Of a stretch of 64,000 bases of DNA, positions 16,333 through 24,871 are shown in pieces. The position numbers were made by a program, and so were the translations under genes. Under the pieces are notes generated by a model. The model ran no database searches. It saw only the letters and a list, made by a program, of their open reading frames with translations, and had not been told where the DNA came from. Within the stretch, counting starts at the first letter, position 1; each line of letters opens with the position of its first letter. The stretch comes from Crossiella sp. CA-258035 (GTDB lineage: Bacteria > Actinomycetota > Actinomycetes > Mycobacteriales > Pseudonocardiaceae): NCBI RefSeq assembly GCF_030064675.1, contig NZ_CP116413.1:5612001-5676000 (forward strand), written 5' to 3'.

Positions 16333-17252
16333 GCCGCCGTGTCGATGATGATCTCCGAGTGCAGCGTGCGGTGCACCGGGCAGCGGTCAGCGATCTCCAG
16401 CAGGCGCTGACGCTGCTCCGCGTCCAGCTGACCGGTGATCCGGATGGCCCGCTCGATCCGGTCCAGCCTGCCGTCCTTCGTCTCGCAGTCCGCGCAGTCG
16501 CTGGCGTGCACCCTGGAGTGCCGCAGCGCCACGCTGACCCGCTCCAGCGGCCAGCCCTTGCGCTCGGCGTACATCCGCAGCGTCATCGAGGTGCACGCGC
16601 CCAGCCCGGCCAGCAGCAGGTCGTACGGCGACAGGCCGCTGTCCTCGCCCAGCGGGCGCGGCTCGTCGGCGGTGATGACGTGCCGCCCCACGGTGATGGT
16701 CTGCCCGTAGGCGCCGGTGCCGTTCTCGGTGACCACCACGTGGCCCTCGGGTTCGGCGGCGGGCTCCGGCAGGTGCCGCGCGGCCCAGGCGGCGATCATC
16801 GCGCCGGCGTAGGCGGCGTCGCGCGGCCGGATGAGGTCGTGGTCGGCCCCGTCCAGGGCGAGGAAGGACTTGGGGTGCCGGGCATCCAGGAAGATCCGCC
16901 GGGCGTGCTCGATCCCCACCGTGGCGTCGGTCGGCGAGTGCAGCACCAGCAGCGCCGCGCCGAGCTTGGCCACCTCCGCCGGGGCGGGCGCGGCCAGCGT
17001 GGCCACCGCGGTGACGGCCGGGATCCGCGTGGCCGCCTGGAGCGCGGCGGTGCCGCCGAGGCCGTGGCCGAGCAGCAGCAGCGGCCCGTCCAAGTGTTCG
17101 GCGAGCCCGGTCAGCTCCTCGGCGGTGCTGTCGGTGTTGTCCGCCTCGACCTGGTGCACGGCGAGGCCGGCGCCGGCCAGCGCCTGGGTGATCGTGGCGG
17201 CGGCCGGTGCGGGCAGGCGGTGGGCGAAGAGGGCGTGGGCGTGCGGGGTCAC
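16326..17252 (-). CDS. Alpha/beta hydrolase-OsmC fusion with altered nucleophile elbow
   Basis: 308 residues. An N-terminal alpha/beta-hydrolase half of about 165 residues is fused to an OsmC/Ohr peroxiredoxin-like half with both redox cysteines: GACTSMT and RCPVHRTL. The hydrolase elbow reads GHGLGG instead of GHSxGG, so the catalytic Ser is Gly, and the N-terminal part is shorter than in standard fusion proteins (about 400 residues). A plausible Asp (PTDATVG) and His (GADHDL) remain. The hydrolase half has probably lost activity while the OsmC half looks intact. GTG 17252 overlaps the methyltransferase stop by 4 nt. Confidence 0.87.
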   Translation of the reverse strand: MTPHAHALFAHRLPAPAAATITQALAGAGLAVHQVEADNTDSTAEELTGLAEHLDGPLLLLGHGLGGTAALQAATRIPAVTAVATLAAPAPAEVAKLGAALLVLHSPTDATVGIEHARRIFLDARHPKSFLALDGADHDLIRPRDAAYAGAMIAAWAARHLPEPAAEPEGHVVVTENGTGAYGQTITVGRHVITADEPRPLGEDSGLSPYDLLLAGLGACTSMTLRMYAERKGWPLERVSVALRHSRVHASDCADCETKDGRLDRIERAIRITGQLDAEQRQRLLEIADRCPVHRTLHSEIIIDTAAY

Positions 17253-18103
17253 CCGCCGACAGTAGGGGACGGTTTCCCTGCCACCACAACGGCATAGCCG
17301 ATCTCGGGGGTGACCGCGAGCTTGGCCCAGCCGTTGTCCACCCCGGCGTCGGCCTCCTCCGGCAGCTCCCCGTTGGCGGCCACGTAGGCGTCGTGCTCGG
17401 CCTGCAGGCCGCGGAAGGTGCCGCGCAGCGAGTCCTCGGTGATGTCCAGCGACTCCACCAGCTCCAGCCCGCTCTCGGCCAGCAGCGCCGGGTAGGCGGC
17501 CAGCGGGTGGATGGCCGCGATGCTGTTGAGCGCCCAGGTCTCGCGCAGCTCCTGGTTCTGCTCCTCGGTCAGCGGCACCAGCTGCACCAGGTCGGCGATC
17601 ACCAGCCGGCCGCCGGGCCGCAGCACCTCGGCCAGCTGCCGGAGCACCTTGGCCTGGTCGGGCATGTGGAACAGGGACTCGAACAGCCACACCCCGTCGA
17701 AGGACTCCGCCGGGTACGGCAGGTCGGTCGCGTCGGCGAACTCGAACCGCACCCGCTCGCTGAGCCCGGCCTCGGCGGCGTTGCGCTCGGCCAGGTCGAG
17801 CTGGCGGCGGCTGACGTTGACGCCGACCACCTCCGCGCCGGTGGCCCTGGCCAGCTCCAGCGCGGGACGGCCGGTGCCGCAGCCCACGTCGAGCACCCGC
17901 TGACCAGGCCGCACCGCGAGCTTGTCGATCATCAGCGCGGTCATCCGCTGCGCGGCCTCCTGCACCGGGGTGCCGTAGGGCAGACCGGCCCAGTAGCCGA
18001 CGTGGAAACTGCCGCCGAGATCGCCGTCGATGAACTCGGTGATCTGGTCGTAGTACGCGCCAACCGCCTCGGCGGTGACGTCGCGGTGGCCGCGGATCGT
18101 CAT
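17249..18103 (-). CDS. SAM-dependent methyltransferase (small-molecule C/O-MT type)
   Basis: 284 residues. It starts with the alpha-helical cap region AYYDQITEFI, followed by motif I VLDVGCGTGRPALEL, an acidic loop after GVNVSRRQLDLAERN, and FDGVWLFESLFHMPD, typical of the UbiE/CmoA-like small-molecule methyltransferases often found in antibiotic clusters. ATG 18103 is chosen because GGGGAGG (18109-18115) lies 5 nt upstream. It is the first gene of a two-gene operon with the hydrolase-OsmC fusion. Substrate unknown. Confidence 0.87.
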   Translation of the reverse strand: MTIRGHRDVTAEAVGAYYDQITEFIDGDLGGSFHVGYWAGLPYGTPVQEAAQRMTALMIDKLAVRPGQRVLDVGCGTGRPALELARATGAEVVGVNVSRRQLDLAERNAAEAGLSERVRFEFADATDLPYPAESFDGVWLFESLFHMPDQAKVLRQLAEVLRPGGRLVIADLVQLVPLTEEQNQELRETWALNSIAAIHPLAAYPALLAESGLELVESLDITEDSLRGTFRGLQAEHDAYVAANGELPEEADAGVDNGWAKLAVTPEIGYAVVVAGKPSPTVGG

Positions 18104-18356
18104 CAACACCTCCCCAGAGGTTCCCTGCCTACCGGACTCTCTTCAGGGCGGTCAACCCCGCCCGAATTGTCACCTTTTCGCGCACTTTATGACACCTTAG
18201 GCCGTTCGGGTGAAATGAAAATAGACCGAAAGGCCGTTCGCGGTGACGCAGATCATTCCTTTTACTGATGCCCTTACCGGACCCTTAGGTCTTGAATGAA
18301 CCGGTTCGTGAGCTTTGCCCTACCATGTGATTTCAATTTCCTGAAAGGCCCTGTAA
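18104..18356. promoter_or_regulatory. AT-richer divergent control region upstream of carbonic anhydrase
   Basis: This 253 bp interval separates the methyltransferase operon from the carbonic anhydrase gene and is clearly poorer in GC than its neighbours. It holds a direct repeat AGGCCGTTCG at 18199-18208 and 18231-18240, 32 bp apart (about three helix turns), a possible activator or repressor site. A -35-like TTGAAT lies at 18292-18297, but I find no -10 at good spacing. No gene is visible. Confidence 0.4.
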
Positions 18357-19094
18357 GTGACCATGAAACGATCCCTTTCTGTCGTGCTGCCGCTCGTGGC
18401 CGTCGCCGCCATGGTGGTCAGCCCGGTCGCTCAGTCCAAGGCGCCTGCCACGCAGAGCCCGGTCAACGTGGTGCCGGGGGCTATCCAGATCGACCCGAGC
18501 CACCCGAAGTTAGATGTCACCTACGGACACTCCGAACTGGTCCTGAAGTACATCCAGAAGGACGCGGACAAGCCCAACGGCTGCCAGACCCGCGACCACG
18601 AGGAAACCGAGCAGGCGGATGTCCGGCCGGGCGCCGGATTTGTCACCGCGGGCGGTGTCCGTTTTGACCTGATCCAGTTCCATTTCCACACCCCGGCCGA
18701 GCACCAGTTCAACGGCCGCCGCGACCCGCTGGAAATGCACCTGGTGCACCGCAGCGCCGCGGGCAAGCTGCTGGTGATCGGCGTGCCGCTGCGGGTGGGC
18801 GGGCACTCGGTGGTGGACACCGTGCTGGCCAAGCTGGCCCCGGAGTGCGGCGCGCAGGTGCGCATCCCCAGCATCGACCTGAACACGCTGCTGCCGCACA
18901 ACCGGCACACCCTGCGCTACGAGGGCTCGCTGACCACCTTCCCGTTCGACGAGGGTGTGCAGTGGTACCTGACCACCGAGAAGACCGTCAGCGCCGCCAC
19001 CCTGGCCCGGTTCCAGGGCCTGTTCAACCACGGCAACTCGCGTGAGCCGCAGCCGCTCAACGGCCGCAAGTTCACCGAGGTCGGCCTGATCTGA
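18357..19094 (+). CDS. Secreted alpha-carbonic anhydrase
   Basis: 245 residues. A signal peptide of about 27 residues is followed by an alpha-class carbonic anhydrase domain with the zinc histidines in FHFHTPAEH (two) and EMHLVH (one), plus the Glu gate residue. It hydrates CO2 to bicarbonate outside the membrane. The domain is short but complete to PLNGRKFTEV. GTG 18357 has GAAAGG 8 nt upstream; ATG 18363 is the alternative. An in-frame TTA leucine codon lies at 18510-18512, rare in such genomes. The gene is monocistronic, followed by a strong terminator. Confidence 0.92.
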   Translation: MTMKRSLSVVLPLVAVAAMVVSPVAQSKAPATQSPVNVVPGAIQIDPSHPKLDVTYGHSELVLKYIQKDADKPNGCQTRDHEETEQADVRPGAGFVTAGGVRFDLIQFHFHTPAEHQFNGRRDPLEMHLVHRSAAGKLLVIGVPLRVGGHSVVDTVLAKLAPECGAQVRIPSIDLNTLLPHNRHTLRYEGSLTTFPFDEGVQWYLTTEKTVSAATLARFQGLFNHGNSREPQPLNGRKFTEVGLI

Positions 19095-19101
19095 GCCAGC
19101 C

Positions 19102-19144
19102 GGAACCGCGCGGGCCGGACCGGTCGGTCCGGCCCGCGCGTTCC
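19102..19144 (+). terminator. Strong hairpin terminator after carbonic anhydrase
   Basis: Perfect 15 bp stem CGCGCGGGCCGGACC (19107-19121) with its complement at 19126-19140 around a 4 nt loop, extended by GGAA/TTCC past a one-base bulge. Confidence 0.85.
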
Positions 19145-19207
19145 ATCAACCGAGTGAGGCGGTCGGGATCGACCCCGCGGCGGCTCACTCTGTGCTGCAC
19201 TGACCGG

Positions 19208-22048
19208 ATGTTCGTCGGCCGTCAGCGTGAACTGGCCCAGCTCGATCTACTGCTGGACGCGCTGCCCGCCGGTCTGACCCCGGTGGAGGTCGTCGGCGAG
19301 CCCGGCATCGGCAAGTCCCGGCTGCTGCACGAGATCGGCCTCCGCGCGGCCGACCGCGGCCTGACCGTGCTGGCCGGCCGGGCCGGTGAGTTCGAGCGGG
19401 ACCTGCCGTTCGGGGTGTTCCTGGACGCCCTCGACCACCACCTGGCCGCGCTGACCGAGGAGCAGGCCGCCGCACTGGGCCCCGGTCACCTGCGCTGGCT
19501 GGCCACCGCCTTCCCCGGCCTGGCCGAGCGGGTGCCGCCGGCCCCGCCGCCGCAGGCCGCCGAGCGGTACCTGCTGCACCGCGCGGTGGCCGCCGCGCTG
19601 GACGCGCTGGCCGGTCCGGCCGGGCTGCTGCTGGCCCTGGACGACCTGCACTGGGCGGATGAGTCCACCGCCGAGCTGCTCACCCACCTGCTGCGCCGCC
19701 CACCGGCGACTCCGCTGCTGCTCCTGCTCGCGCACCGGCCGCGGCAGCTGCCGGACAAGCTGGCCGCGGTGCTCACCGGCCCCGCCTACGACGACGCCCG
19801 GCACCGGATCGAGCTGGCGCCACTGGACTTCGAGGCCGCCGGCCACCTGCTGCCCGCGCACTGCCCGCGCAGGCGGCTCTACGAGCTCTCCGGCGGCAAC
19901 CCGCTCTACCTCCAGGTGCTCGCGCACGGCGGCGAGCTGGCCGTGCCTGCCGAACAGGGCACGGAGGTGCCGCCGGGCATCGCGGCGGTGCTGCGCACAG
20001 AGCTCGCCCGGCTCTCCCCGGCCGCGCGGCTGGTGGCGCGGGCGGCCGCGGTGATCGGCGACCAGGTCGACCCCGAGCTGGTCGCCGCGGCCGCCGGCCT
20101 GAGCCTGGCGGACACGCACGCCGCGGCCGAGGAGCTGTTCGAGGCGGACCTGTTGCGCGGCACCGGCGCCGGGCAGCGGGTGACCTTCCGGCACCCACTG
20201 CTGCGCAACGCCGTCTACCACTCGGCCACCCCGCTGTGGCGGGCCGCCGCGCACGGCAGGGCGGCCCGGCTGCTCACCGGGCGCGGGGCCGCGCTGACCA
20301 CCGTCGCCCCGCACATCGCCCGCTCCGCCGCGGTGGGCGACGCGGAGGCGGTGCGGCTGCTGCGCGAGGCGGCCCGGCTGGCACTGGCCCAGGCCCCGGC
20401 CACCGCGGTGAGCTGGCTCCGGGTCGCGCTGCGCGGGCACCCCGACCCGGGCGACGAGCTGGGCCGCCGGTTGCGGCTGGACCTGGCGCACGCGCTGATG
20501 ATGTGCGGGCACTACCTGGAGTGCTGGGAGCTGCTGCGGGTGCAGCTGGACGCCACGCCCGCCGAGGCGCCCGCGCTGCGGCACCAGGCGGTGGTGCTGT
20601 GCGCGACCACCAGCCGCCTGCTCTGGCAGCCGGCGGAGGGCAGGCGGCTGCTGCGCGCCGAGCTGGCCCGGCAGTACGACCGCCCGGACGCCGACACCGC
20701 CACGCTGTGGCTGTACCTGGCGCTGTCCCTGGTGCTGGACGCCCGCTTCGCCGAGGCCGCCGGGGCAGCGGACGAAGCGCTCCGGCTCCAGCTGCCGGAC
20801 CCGTTGCGCTGCACCGCGTTGGCCATGCTGGCCTGGTGCTACCCGGAGCTGGGGCGAGTGCCCGAGGCGGTGCGCGCGCTGGACGAGGCGGCCGGGATCT
20901 ACGACCGCGTGGACGAGGCGGACCACCTGGCGCACCTGGGCCTCTCCCACCTGGTGCCGCTGGTGGAGGCGATCTGCCACCTGCGCCTTGGCGACACGCT
21001 GCGCAGGCTGGAGCGGGTGCGGCGGCTGTCCCAGCGGCTGGGCCACCTCACCTTCGGCGGCGAGGTGCTGGGCACCACCGCGGCCGTGCTGGCCCATGCC
21101 GGGCGAGTGCCCGAGGCGATCGCCCAGGCCGAGGAGGCGCTGGACGCGGCTCGCCTGTCCGGCATCGAACCGCTGCTGGTCAACGTGCTCTGCGCCCGCG
21201 CGGCGGTCGCCCTGTACTGCCTGGACCTGCCCGCGGTCGAACGGGCCTGCCGCGAGGTGGCCGCCCTGTCCTGCGCGAGCTGGCACCCGCTGGCCCCGCA
21301 CCTGAGCCTGATCAGGGACCTGGTCCGGGCCCGCCTCGGCCACCACGCCCCGCTGGCCGAGACCATCGAGAGCCTCGGCGGCCCCGAGCTGCCGGGCACC
21401 CTGCACCGGGCCCGGGTGCTGACCTACCTGGAGCTGGCGCACATCGCGGCCCGGCGGGACCGTCCGGCCGAGGCCGCGGACTGGGCGCAGCGGGCGGCCG
21501 CGCTGACCGAGGACCTGCTGCCCTACAGCGGCGCGGCGGCCACCCTGGCCGGGGCCTACGCGCGGGCCTGCGGCAAGTCCGCCGAGCACAGCAACTCCGC
21601 GCTGGCCCTGGCCGAGTCCGCCGCCACCGCCTTCGCCACGGCCGGGTTCCCGGTCCAGTCCGCCCGCGCCACCCTGCTGGCCGGCCAGCTGCACGCCACC
21701 CTGGGCGACCGGGACCGCGCACTGTCCACAATGGACAAAGCGGCCGCGGTGTTCGCCGACTGCGGGTCGAGCGCGCACACCGAGATCGTGCTCCGCTACC
21801 AGCGCCGCCTGGGCCGCCGGGTGCCCAGGACCGCGGGCTCGAACCCGCTGGGCCTGACCCCGCGCGAGGCCGAGATCGCCGGGCTGGTGGCCAAGGGGCA
21901 CAGCAACCGCGCGGTGGCCGCGCTGCTGGTGGTCAGCGAGCGGACCGTGGAGACCCACCTGAGCCGGGCCTTCCAGAAGCTCGGCGTCTCCTCCCGCACC
22001 GCGCTGACCGCGCTGCTGGCCCGCGCCGACGACAGCAACCGGCCATGA
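19208..22048 (+). CDS. LAL-type LuxR-family regulator
   Basis: 946 residues. An N-terminal AAA/ATPase module (FVGRQRELAQLD; Walker A GEPGIGKSRLL near residue 33-43; Walker B LLLALDDLHWAD) is followed by a long helical TPR-like middle and a C-terminal LuxR helix-turn-helix (LTPREAEIAGLVAKGHSNRAVAALLVVSERTVETHLSRAFQKLGV). This is the large ATP-binding LuxR (LAL) layout, often activating polyketide or sugar-use genes. ATG 19208 is the homology start. It lies directly upstream of the ESX-type toxin module in the same direction, 37 bp away, and could control it; that is inference. Confidence 0.92.
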   Translation: MFVGRQRELAQLDLLLDALPAGLTPVEVVGEPGIGKSRLLHEIGLRAADRGLTVLAGRAGEFERDLPFGVFLDALDHHLAALTEEQAAALGPGHLRWLATAFPGLAERVPPAPPPQAAERYLLHRAVAAALDALAGPAGLLLALDDLHWADESTAELLTHLLRRPPATPLLLLLAHRPRQLPDKLAAVLTGPAYDDARHRIELAPLDFEAAGHLLPAHCPRRRLYELSGGNPLYLQVLAHGGELAVPAEQGTEVPPGIAAVLRTELARLSPAARLVARAAAVIGDQVDPELVAAAAGLSLADTHAAAEELFEADLLRGTGAGQRVTFRHPLLRNAVYHSATPLWRAAAHGRAARLLTGRGAALTTVAPHIARSAAVGDAEAVRLLREAARLALAQAPATAVSWLRVALRGHPDPGDELGRRLRLDLAHALMMCGHYLECWELLRVQLDATPAEAPALRHQAVVLCATTSRLLWQPAEGRRLLRAELARQYDRPDADTATLWLYLALSLVLDARFAEAAGAADEALRLQLPDPLRCTALAMLAWCYPELGRVPEAVRALDEAAGIYDRVDEADHLAHLGLSHLVPLVEAICHLRLGDTLRRLERVRRLSQRLGHLTFGGEVLGTTAAVLAHAGRVPEAIAQAEEALDAARLSGIEPLLVNVLCARAAVALYCLDLPAVERACREVAALSCASWHPLAPHLSLIRDLVRARLGHHAPLAETIESLGGPELPGTLHRARVLTYLELAHIAARRDRPAEAADWAQRAAALTEDLLPYSGAAATLAGAYARACGKSAEHSNSALALAESAATAFATAGFPVQSARATLLAGQLHATLGDRDRALSTMDKAAAVFADCGSSAHTEIVLRYQRRLGRRVPRTAGSNPLGLTPREAEIAGLVAKGHSNRAVAALLVVSERTVETHLSRAFQKLGVSSRTALTALLARADDSNRP
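21723..21737. repeat. Copy of recurrent palindrome TGTCCA-CAA-TGGACA
   Basis: Exact 6-3-6 palindrome in the LAL regulator gene, encoding ST-MD in the reading frame. It belongs to the window-wide motif set. Confidence 0.65.
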
Positions 22049-22085
22049 CCGCCCACGACCGGGAGGCAGCGCCCACCCTGTCGGC

Positions 22086-22427
22086 ATGAGTTTCGCGCAC
22101 ATGCGCCCGGCCGGGGTGCGCACCGCGATGCAGGCGCTGTCCCAGCGGGCCACCGAGCTCGACCAGGGCTGGCAGCAGGACAAGTCGGTGATCGCGGGCG
22201 CCGAGTCCGGTATCGGCGGCGACGTCCTCGGCCAGGCCTTCCGCTCGGTCTACACCGCGCCCGGCCAGGCCGCCCGCACCGCCGCGGACCGGATCGGCCC
22301 GGCGATGGCCGAGGACGCCCAGATCGGCGTGCGGTGCGCCGAGGACTACCTCAACGCGGACAGCGCGTCCGCGGCGGCCATGCCGACGGGAGGTGGCGCG
22401 GGTGCCGATCCCGGAGCCCTCGGCTGA
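22086..22427 (+). CDS. ESX/WXG100-like small helical protein
   Basis: 113 residues, predicted helix-turn-helix hairpin with Trp at GWQQ between the two helices and an ESAT-6-like length. A flexible Gly/Ala tail follows YLNADSAS. It resembles small ESX (type VII) secretion partners encoded before large toxins. The gene overlaps the start of the toxin gene, so they are translationally coupled. The exact family assignment is moderate, as the classic WxG turn is not strict. Confidence 0.7.
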   Translation: MSFAHMRPAGVRTAMQALSQRATELDQGWQQDKSVIAGAESGIGGDVLGQAFRSVYTAPGQAARTAADRIGPAMAEDAQIGVRCAEDYLNADSASAAAMPTGGGAGADPGALG

Positions 22428-23649
22428 GCTCGGCCTGTGGCCCAAGGTCAAGGCGATCAGCGGCTGGCCGGAACCCGACGAGGACCGGGTCAAGCAGCTG
22501 GCCACCGGCTGGCGCGGCGGCCAGACCCGGTTCACCGAGGCAGGCGGCCACGACCTGGCCCCGGTCCGGGCGGCGTGGACCGATTCGGCCGGCGGCGCCT
22601 TCGACACCAGGGCGAGCAAGACGCTCACCGGGGCCACCGAGGTCGGCGGGAAGATGGGCGGACTGGCCGTGCGGGCGGACAACTTCGCCACCGAGGTGAC
22701 CGGCGTCAAGACCGGCATCACCGACCTGATCGAGACCAACCTGGGCCGGTACGCGCTGGTGCAGACGCTGCCGCAGCCGGTGCGGGGCCTGTTCGAGGAG
22801 TACTACGCCTCGGTCCTCGGCGGCCAGGCCCGCACGCTGATCAACGCCGCCGCGGCCCGCACCGCGCAGGGCAAGCCACCACCACCACTGCCGGACCCGT
22901 CCGGCGGCGGACGGGGCCGGGCGATCAAGGAACTCATCGAGTGGCTGCTCGAACCGGACAACCAGCGCCTGATCGGCGACGGGCTGTCCTGGCTGAGCAG
23001 GCAACTGGACAACCCGGCCGACGCCGTCGCCAAGGCCGGCACCGAGCTGCTCGGCGCCGGGCTGAGCGGCCTCGGCGAGCTGACCGGGAACGACCAGTTG
23101 AAGGCACTGGGCGCGACCGGCACCGCGGTGGCCGACTGGGTCGGTGAGCGCGCCGGAGACGCGGTGCTGGAAGGTGGCTCGATCGCCCGCAACGGGCTCT
23201 ACGAGCTGGCCGAGGCGCAGGACGGCAAGGAGCTGCCCACCGAGATCTACCTGTCCAGGGACCGGCACCCCGAGGCCCTGCAGCACGTGAACGAGGCCCG
23301 CAGCGGCACCATCTGGGAGGGCAGCACCTCGAAGCCGGGCACGCCGCTGCCGGACGTGCTGCACGTGGACCGGACCGAGCCCGCCGCCGAGCGCAAACGG
23401 ATCGCCGACGCGCGGCGCAGGGAGTCCACCGGCCCGATCCCGCCGTACCGGGCCGCGGACGGCGAACGACCCAAGGACCGGGACGAGTACCCGCCCGCGA
23501 TGACCTACGAGGGTGGCCGGCAGCACCCCTGGGTGCCCAGCGTGAAGCACATCGACGCCAGCGACAACCGCAGCGCCGGGTCTACCCTCTCCAAGCAGGT
23601 GCAGGGGCTCGACGACCGGAGCCCGGTCGTCATCAGGGAAACGGACTGA
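22402..23649 (+). CDS. Polymorphic toxin: ESX-type N-terminus with NucA/NucB-like nuclease domain
   Basis: 415 residues. The first 250 residues are helical and resemble the trafficking part of type VII-secreted toxins (WP.V..I..WP..DE..V..LA.GWR, then a PPPPLPDPSGGG linker). The last about 130 residues match the NucA/NucB nuclease family: DEYPPAMTYEGGRQ, VPSVKHIDASDNRSAGSTLSKQV, compared with family DEYPFAST.EGG and ENR.QG. No Sec signal. GTG 22402 is chosen because GGGAGG lies 8 nt before it. The next gene, 5 nt downstream, is a SUKH-like immunity candidate. Secretion by ESX and DNA cleavage are inferred. Confidence 0.8.
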   Translation: MPIPEPSAELGLWPKVKAISGWPEPDEDRVKQLATGWRGGQTRFTEAGGHDLAPVRAAWTDSAGGAFDTRASKTLTGATEVGGKMGGLAVRADNFATEVTGVKTGITDLIETNLGRYALVQTLPQPVRGLFEEYYASVLGGQARTLINAAAARTAQGKPPPPLPDPSGGGRGRAIKELIEWLLEPDNQRLIGDGLSWLSRQLDNPADAVAKAGTELLGAGLSGLGELTGNDQLKALGATGTAVADWVGERAGDAVLEGGSIARNGLYELAEAQDGKELPTEIYLSRDRHPEALQHVNEARSGTIWEGSTSKPGTPLPDVLHVDRTEPAAERKRIADARRRESTGPIPPYRAADGERPKDRDEYPPAMTYEGGRQHPWVPSVKHIDASDNRSAGSTLSKQVQGLDDRSPVVIRETD

Positions 23650-23654
23650 CCACA

Positions 23655-24284
23655 GTGGACATTCCAGCCGACTTCACCGACCTGCTCGCCCGCGGCCGCC
23701 ACCCGCTGGGCGCGCCGGTGGAACTGCACCTGGGCGCGGACTCCGGCCCGTTCGCCGAGCTGGCCGCGCTGCTCAGCCACACCAACGGTTTCACCATCGC
23801 CAACGGCGGCGTGCAGGTCTTCCGCGCCGGTACCGAGGGACTCGGCCCGGAGCTGGCCGAGTGGAACGAGCCCGGCGTCTGGAAGGACACCTACGGCGAG
23901 CTGGCGGCCGGCCTGTTCTGCTTCGGCCAGGACCTCTTCGGCGTGCAGTTCGCGGTCAGCGGCGACCGGGTGGTCAGCTTCGACCCGGAAACCGCCGAGC
24001 GCACCGACCTCGGCGGCTCACTGGCCGACTGGATGAGCTGGCTGGCCGCCGACCCGGAGCTCAACGCCGCCAAGGGTTTCGCCACCGACTGGCAGGACCG
24101 GCACGGCCCGCTCGGCTACCGCGAACGGCTGCTGCCGGTGCGCCCGTTCGTGCTGGGCGGGAAGTTCACCGAGGACAACCTGGTGGCCAGGGACGCGGTG
24201 TACTGCATGCGGGTGCGCGGACCGATCGCGCAGAAGGTGCACGGCCTGCCCGACGGCGCGGCGGTCCGCCTGCACACCGACTGA
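23655..24284 (+). CDS. SUKH/SMI1-KNR4-like immunity protein
   Basis: 209 residues, acidic. Features resembling the SUKH superfamily are an early LLSHTNGF segment, then LFCFGQDLFGVQFAVSGDRVVSFDPETAE, a beta-rich core with a conserved Gly-x-Gln stretch, and SLADWMSWLAADPELN. SUKH proteins act as immunity proteins for nuclease and other polymorphic toxins. GTG 23655 is 5 nt after the toxin stop, which fits a toxin-immunity operon. The partial copy of the recurrent palindrome (CCACAGTGGAC) overlaps the start. Confidence 0.75.
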   Translation: MDIPADFTDLLARGRHPLGAPVELHLGADSGPFAELAALLSHTNGFTIANGGVQVFRAGTEGLGPELAEWNEPGVWKDTYGELAAGLFCFGQDLFGVQFAVSGDRVVSFDPETAERTDLGGSLADWMSWLAADPELNAAKGFATDWQDRHGPLGYRERLLPVRPFVLGGKFTEDNLVARDAVYCMRVRGPIAQKVHGLPDGAAVRLHTD

Positions 24285-24291
24285 CCCGCGC

Positions 24292-24777
24292 CTAACGGAG
24301 CCGGGGCGTCGGCAGGCCCCCGGTTCCCGCCGCCAGCTCCTCGGCCTGCGCGTGCGCCCACCGCAGCAGCCCGGCCACGTCGATGCCGTGCGGCGGATCC
24401 TCCTGGTACGCCTCGATGTTCCCGGCGCCGCGCCGCAGCAGGGTGACCGCGCCGGTGTGGTTGCCGCGCGCGGCGTGGGTGGCCCCCACCGCCAGCTGGG
24501 CCAGGCCCTTCCACAGCAGGCGGTGCGCCTCGGCCGAGGACTTCCAGGCGTCCTCCAGGATCTCGTGCGCGTGGAAGGGCATGCCCGCGTCGAGCAGCCG
24601 CTGGGCCTCGGTCAGGGTCTCCTCCGGCGACCGCACGACCCCCTCGGGCAGGCGCTCGACCCCGGGCGCGCCGTGCGGCAGCGGCCTGCCCAGCCCGTCC
24701 CTGGGCCGGGCGTTGCGGGCGCGGCCCTCCTCGTCGCGGTCGCGGTCGATCCGGGGTGCACTGCCATCCGAGCTCAC
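24292..24777 (-). CDS. DUF309 family protein
   Basis: 161 residues. After a charged, probably disordered N-terminus comes a DUF309 helical domain: RLLDAGMPFHAHEILEDAW and LLWKGLAQLAVGATHAARGNHTGA, with the conserved His-Glu and Gly-Asn. Function unknown in the family. It is convergent with the immunity gene, 7 bp between stops. Confidence 0.85.
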   Translation of the reverse strand: MSSDGSAPRIDRDRDEEGRARNARPRDGLGRPLPHGAPGVERLPEGVVRSPEETLTEAQRLLDAGMPFHAHEILEDAWKSSAEAHRLLWKGLAQLAVGATHAARGNHTGAVTLLRRGAGNIEAYQEDPPHGIDVAGLLRWAHAQAEELAAGTGGLPTPRLR

Positions 24778-24871
24778 CGGCCCATCATCCCACCGGCGTG
24801 GCGCGAATGTGCCGGGAGCTGACCGCCAGCACGCTTATCCGCCGGGTGCCGGGAAGGTCAGGCTGGCGGAC

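Noticed and set aside
19247-22183. 978-codon minus-strand open frame opposite the LAL gene
   Set aside because: Shadow reading with no recognisable domain; the plus-strand gene has a full ATPase and LuxR helix-turn-helix.
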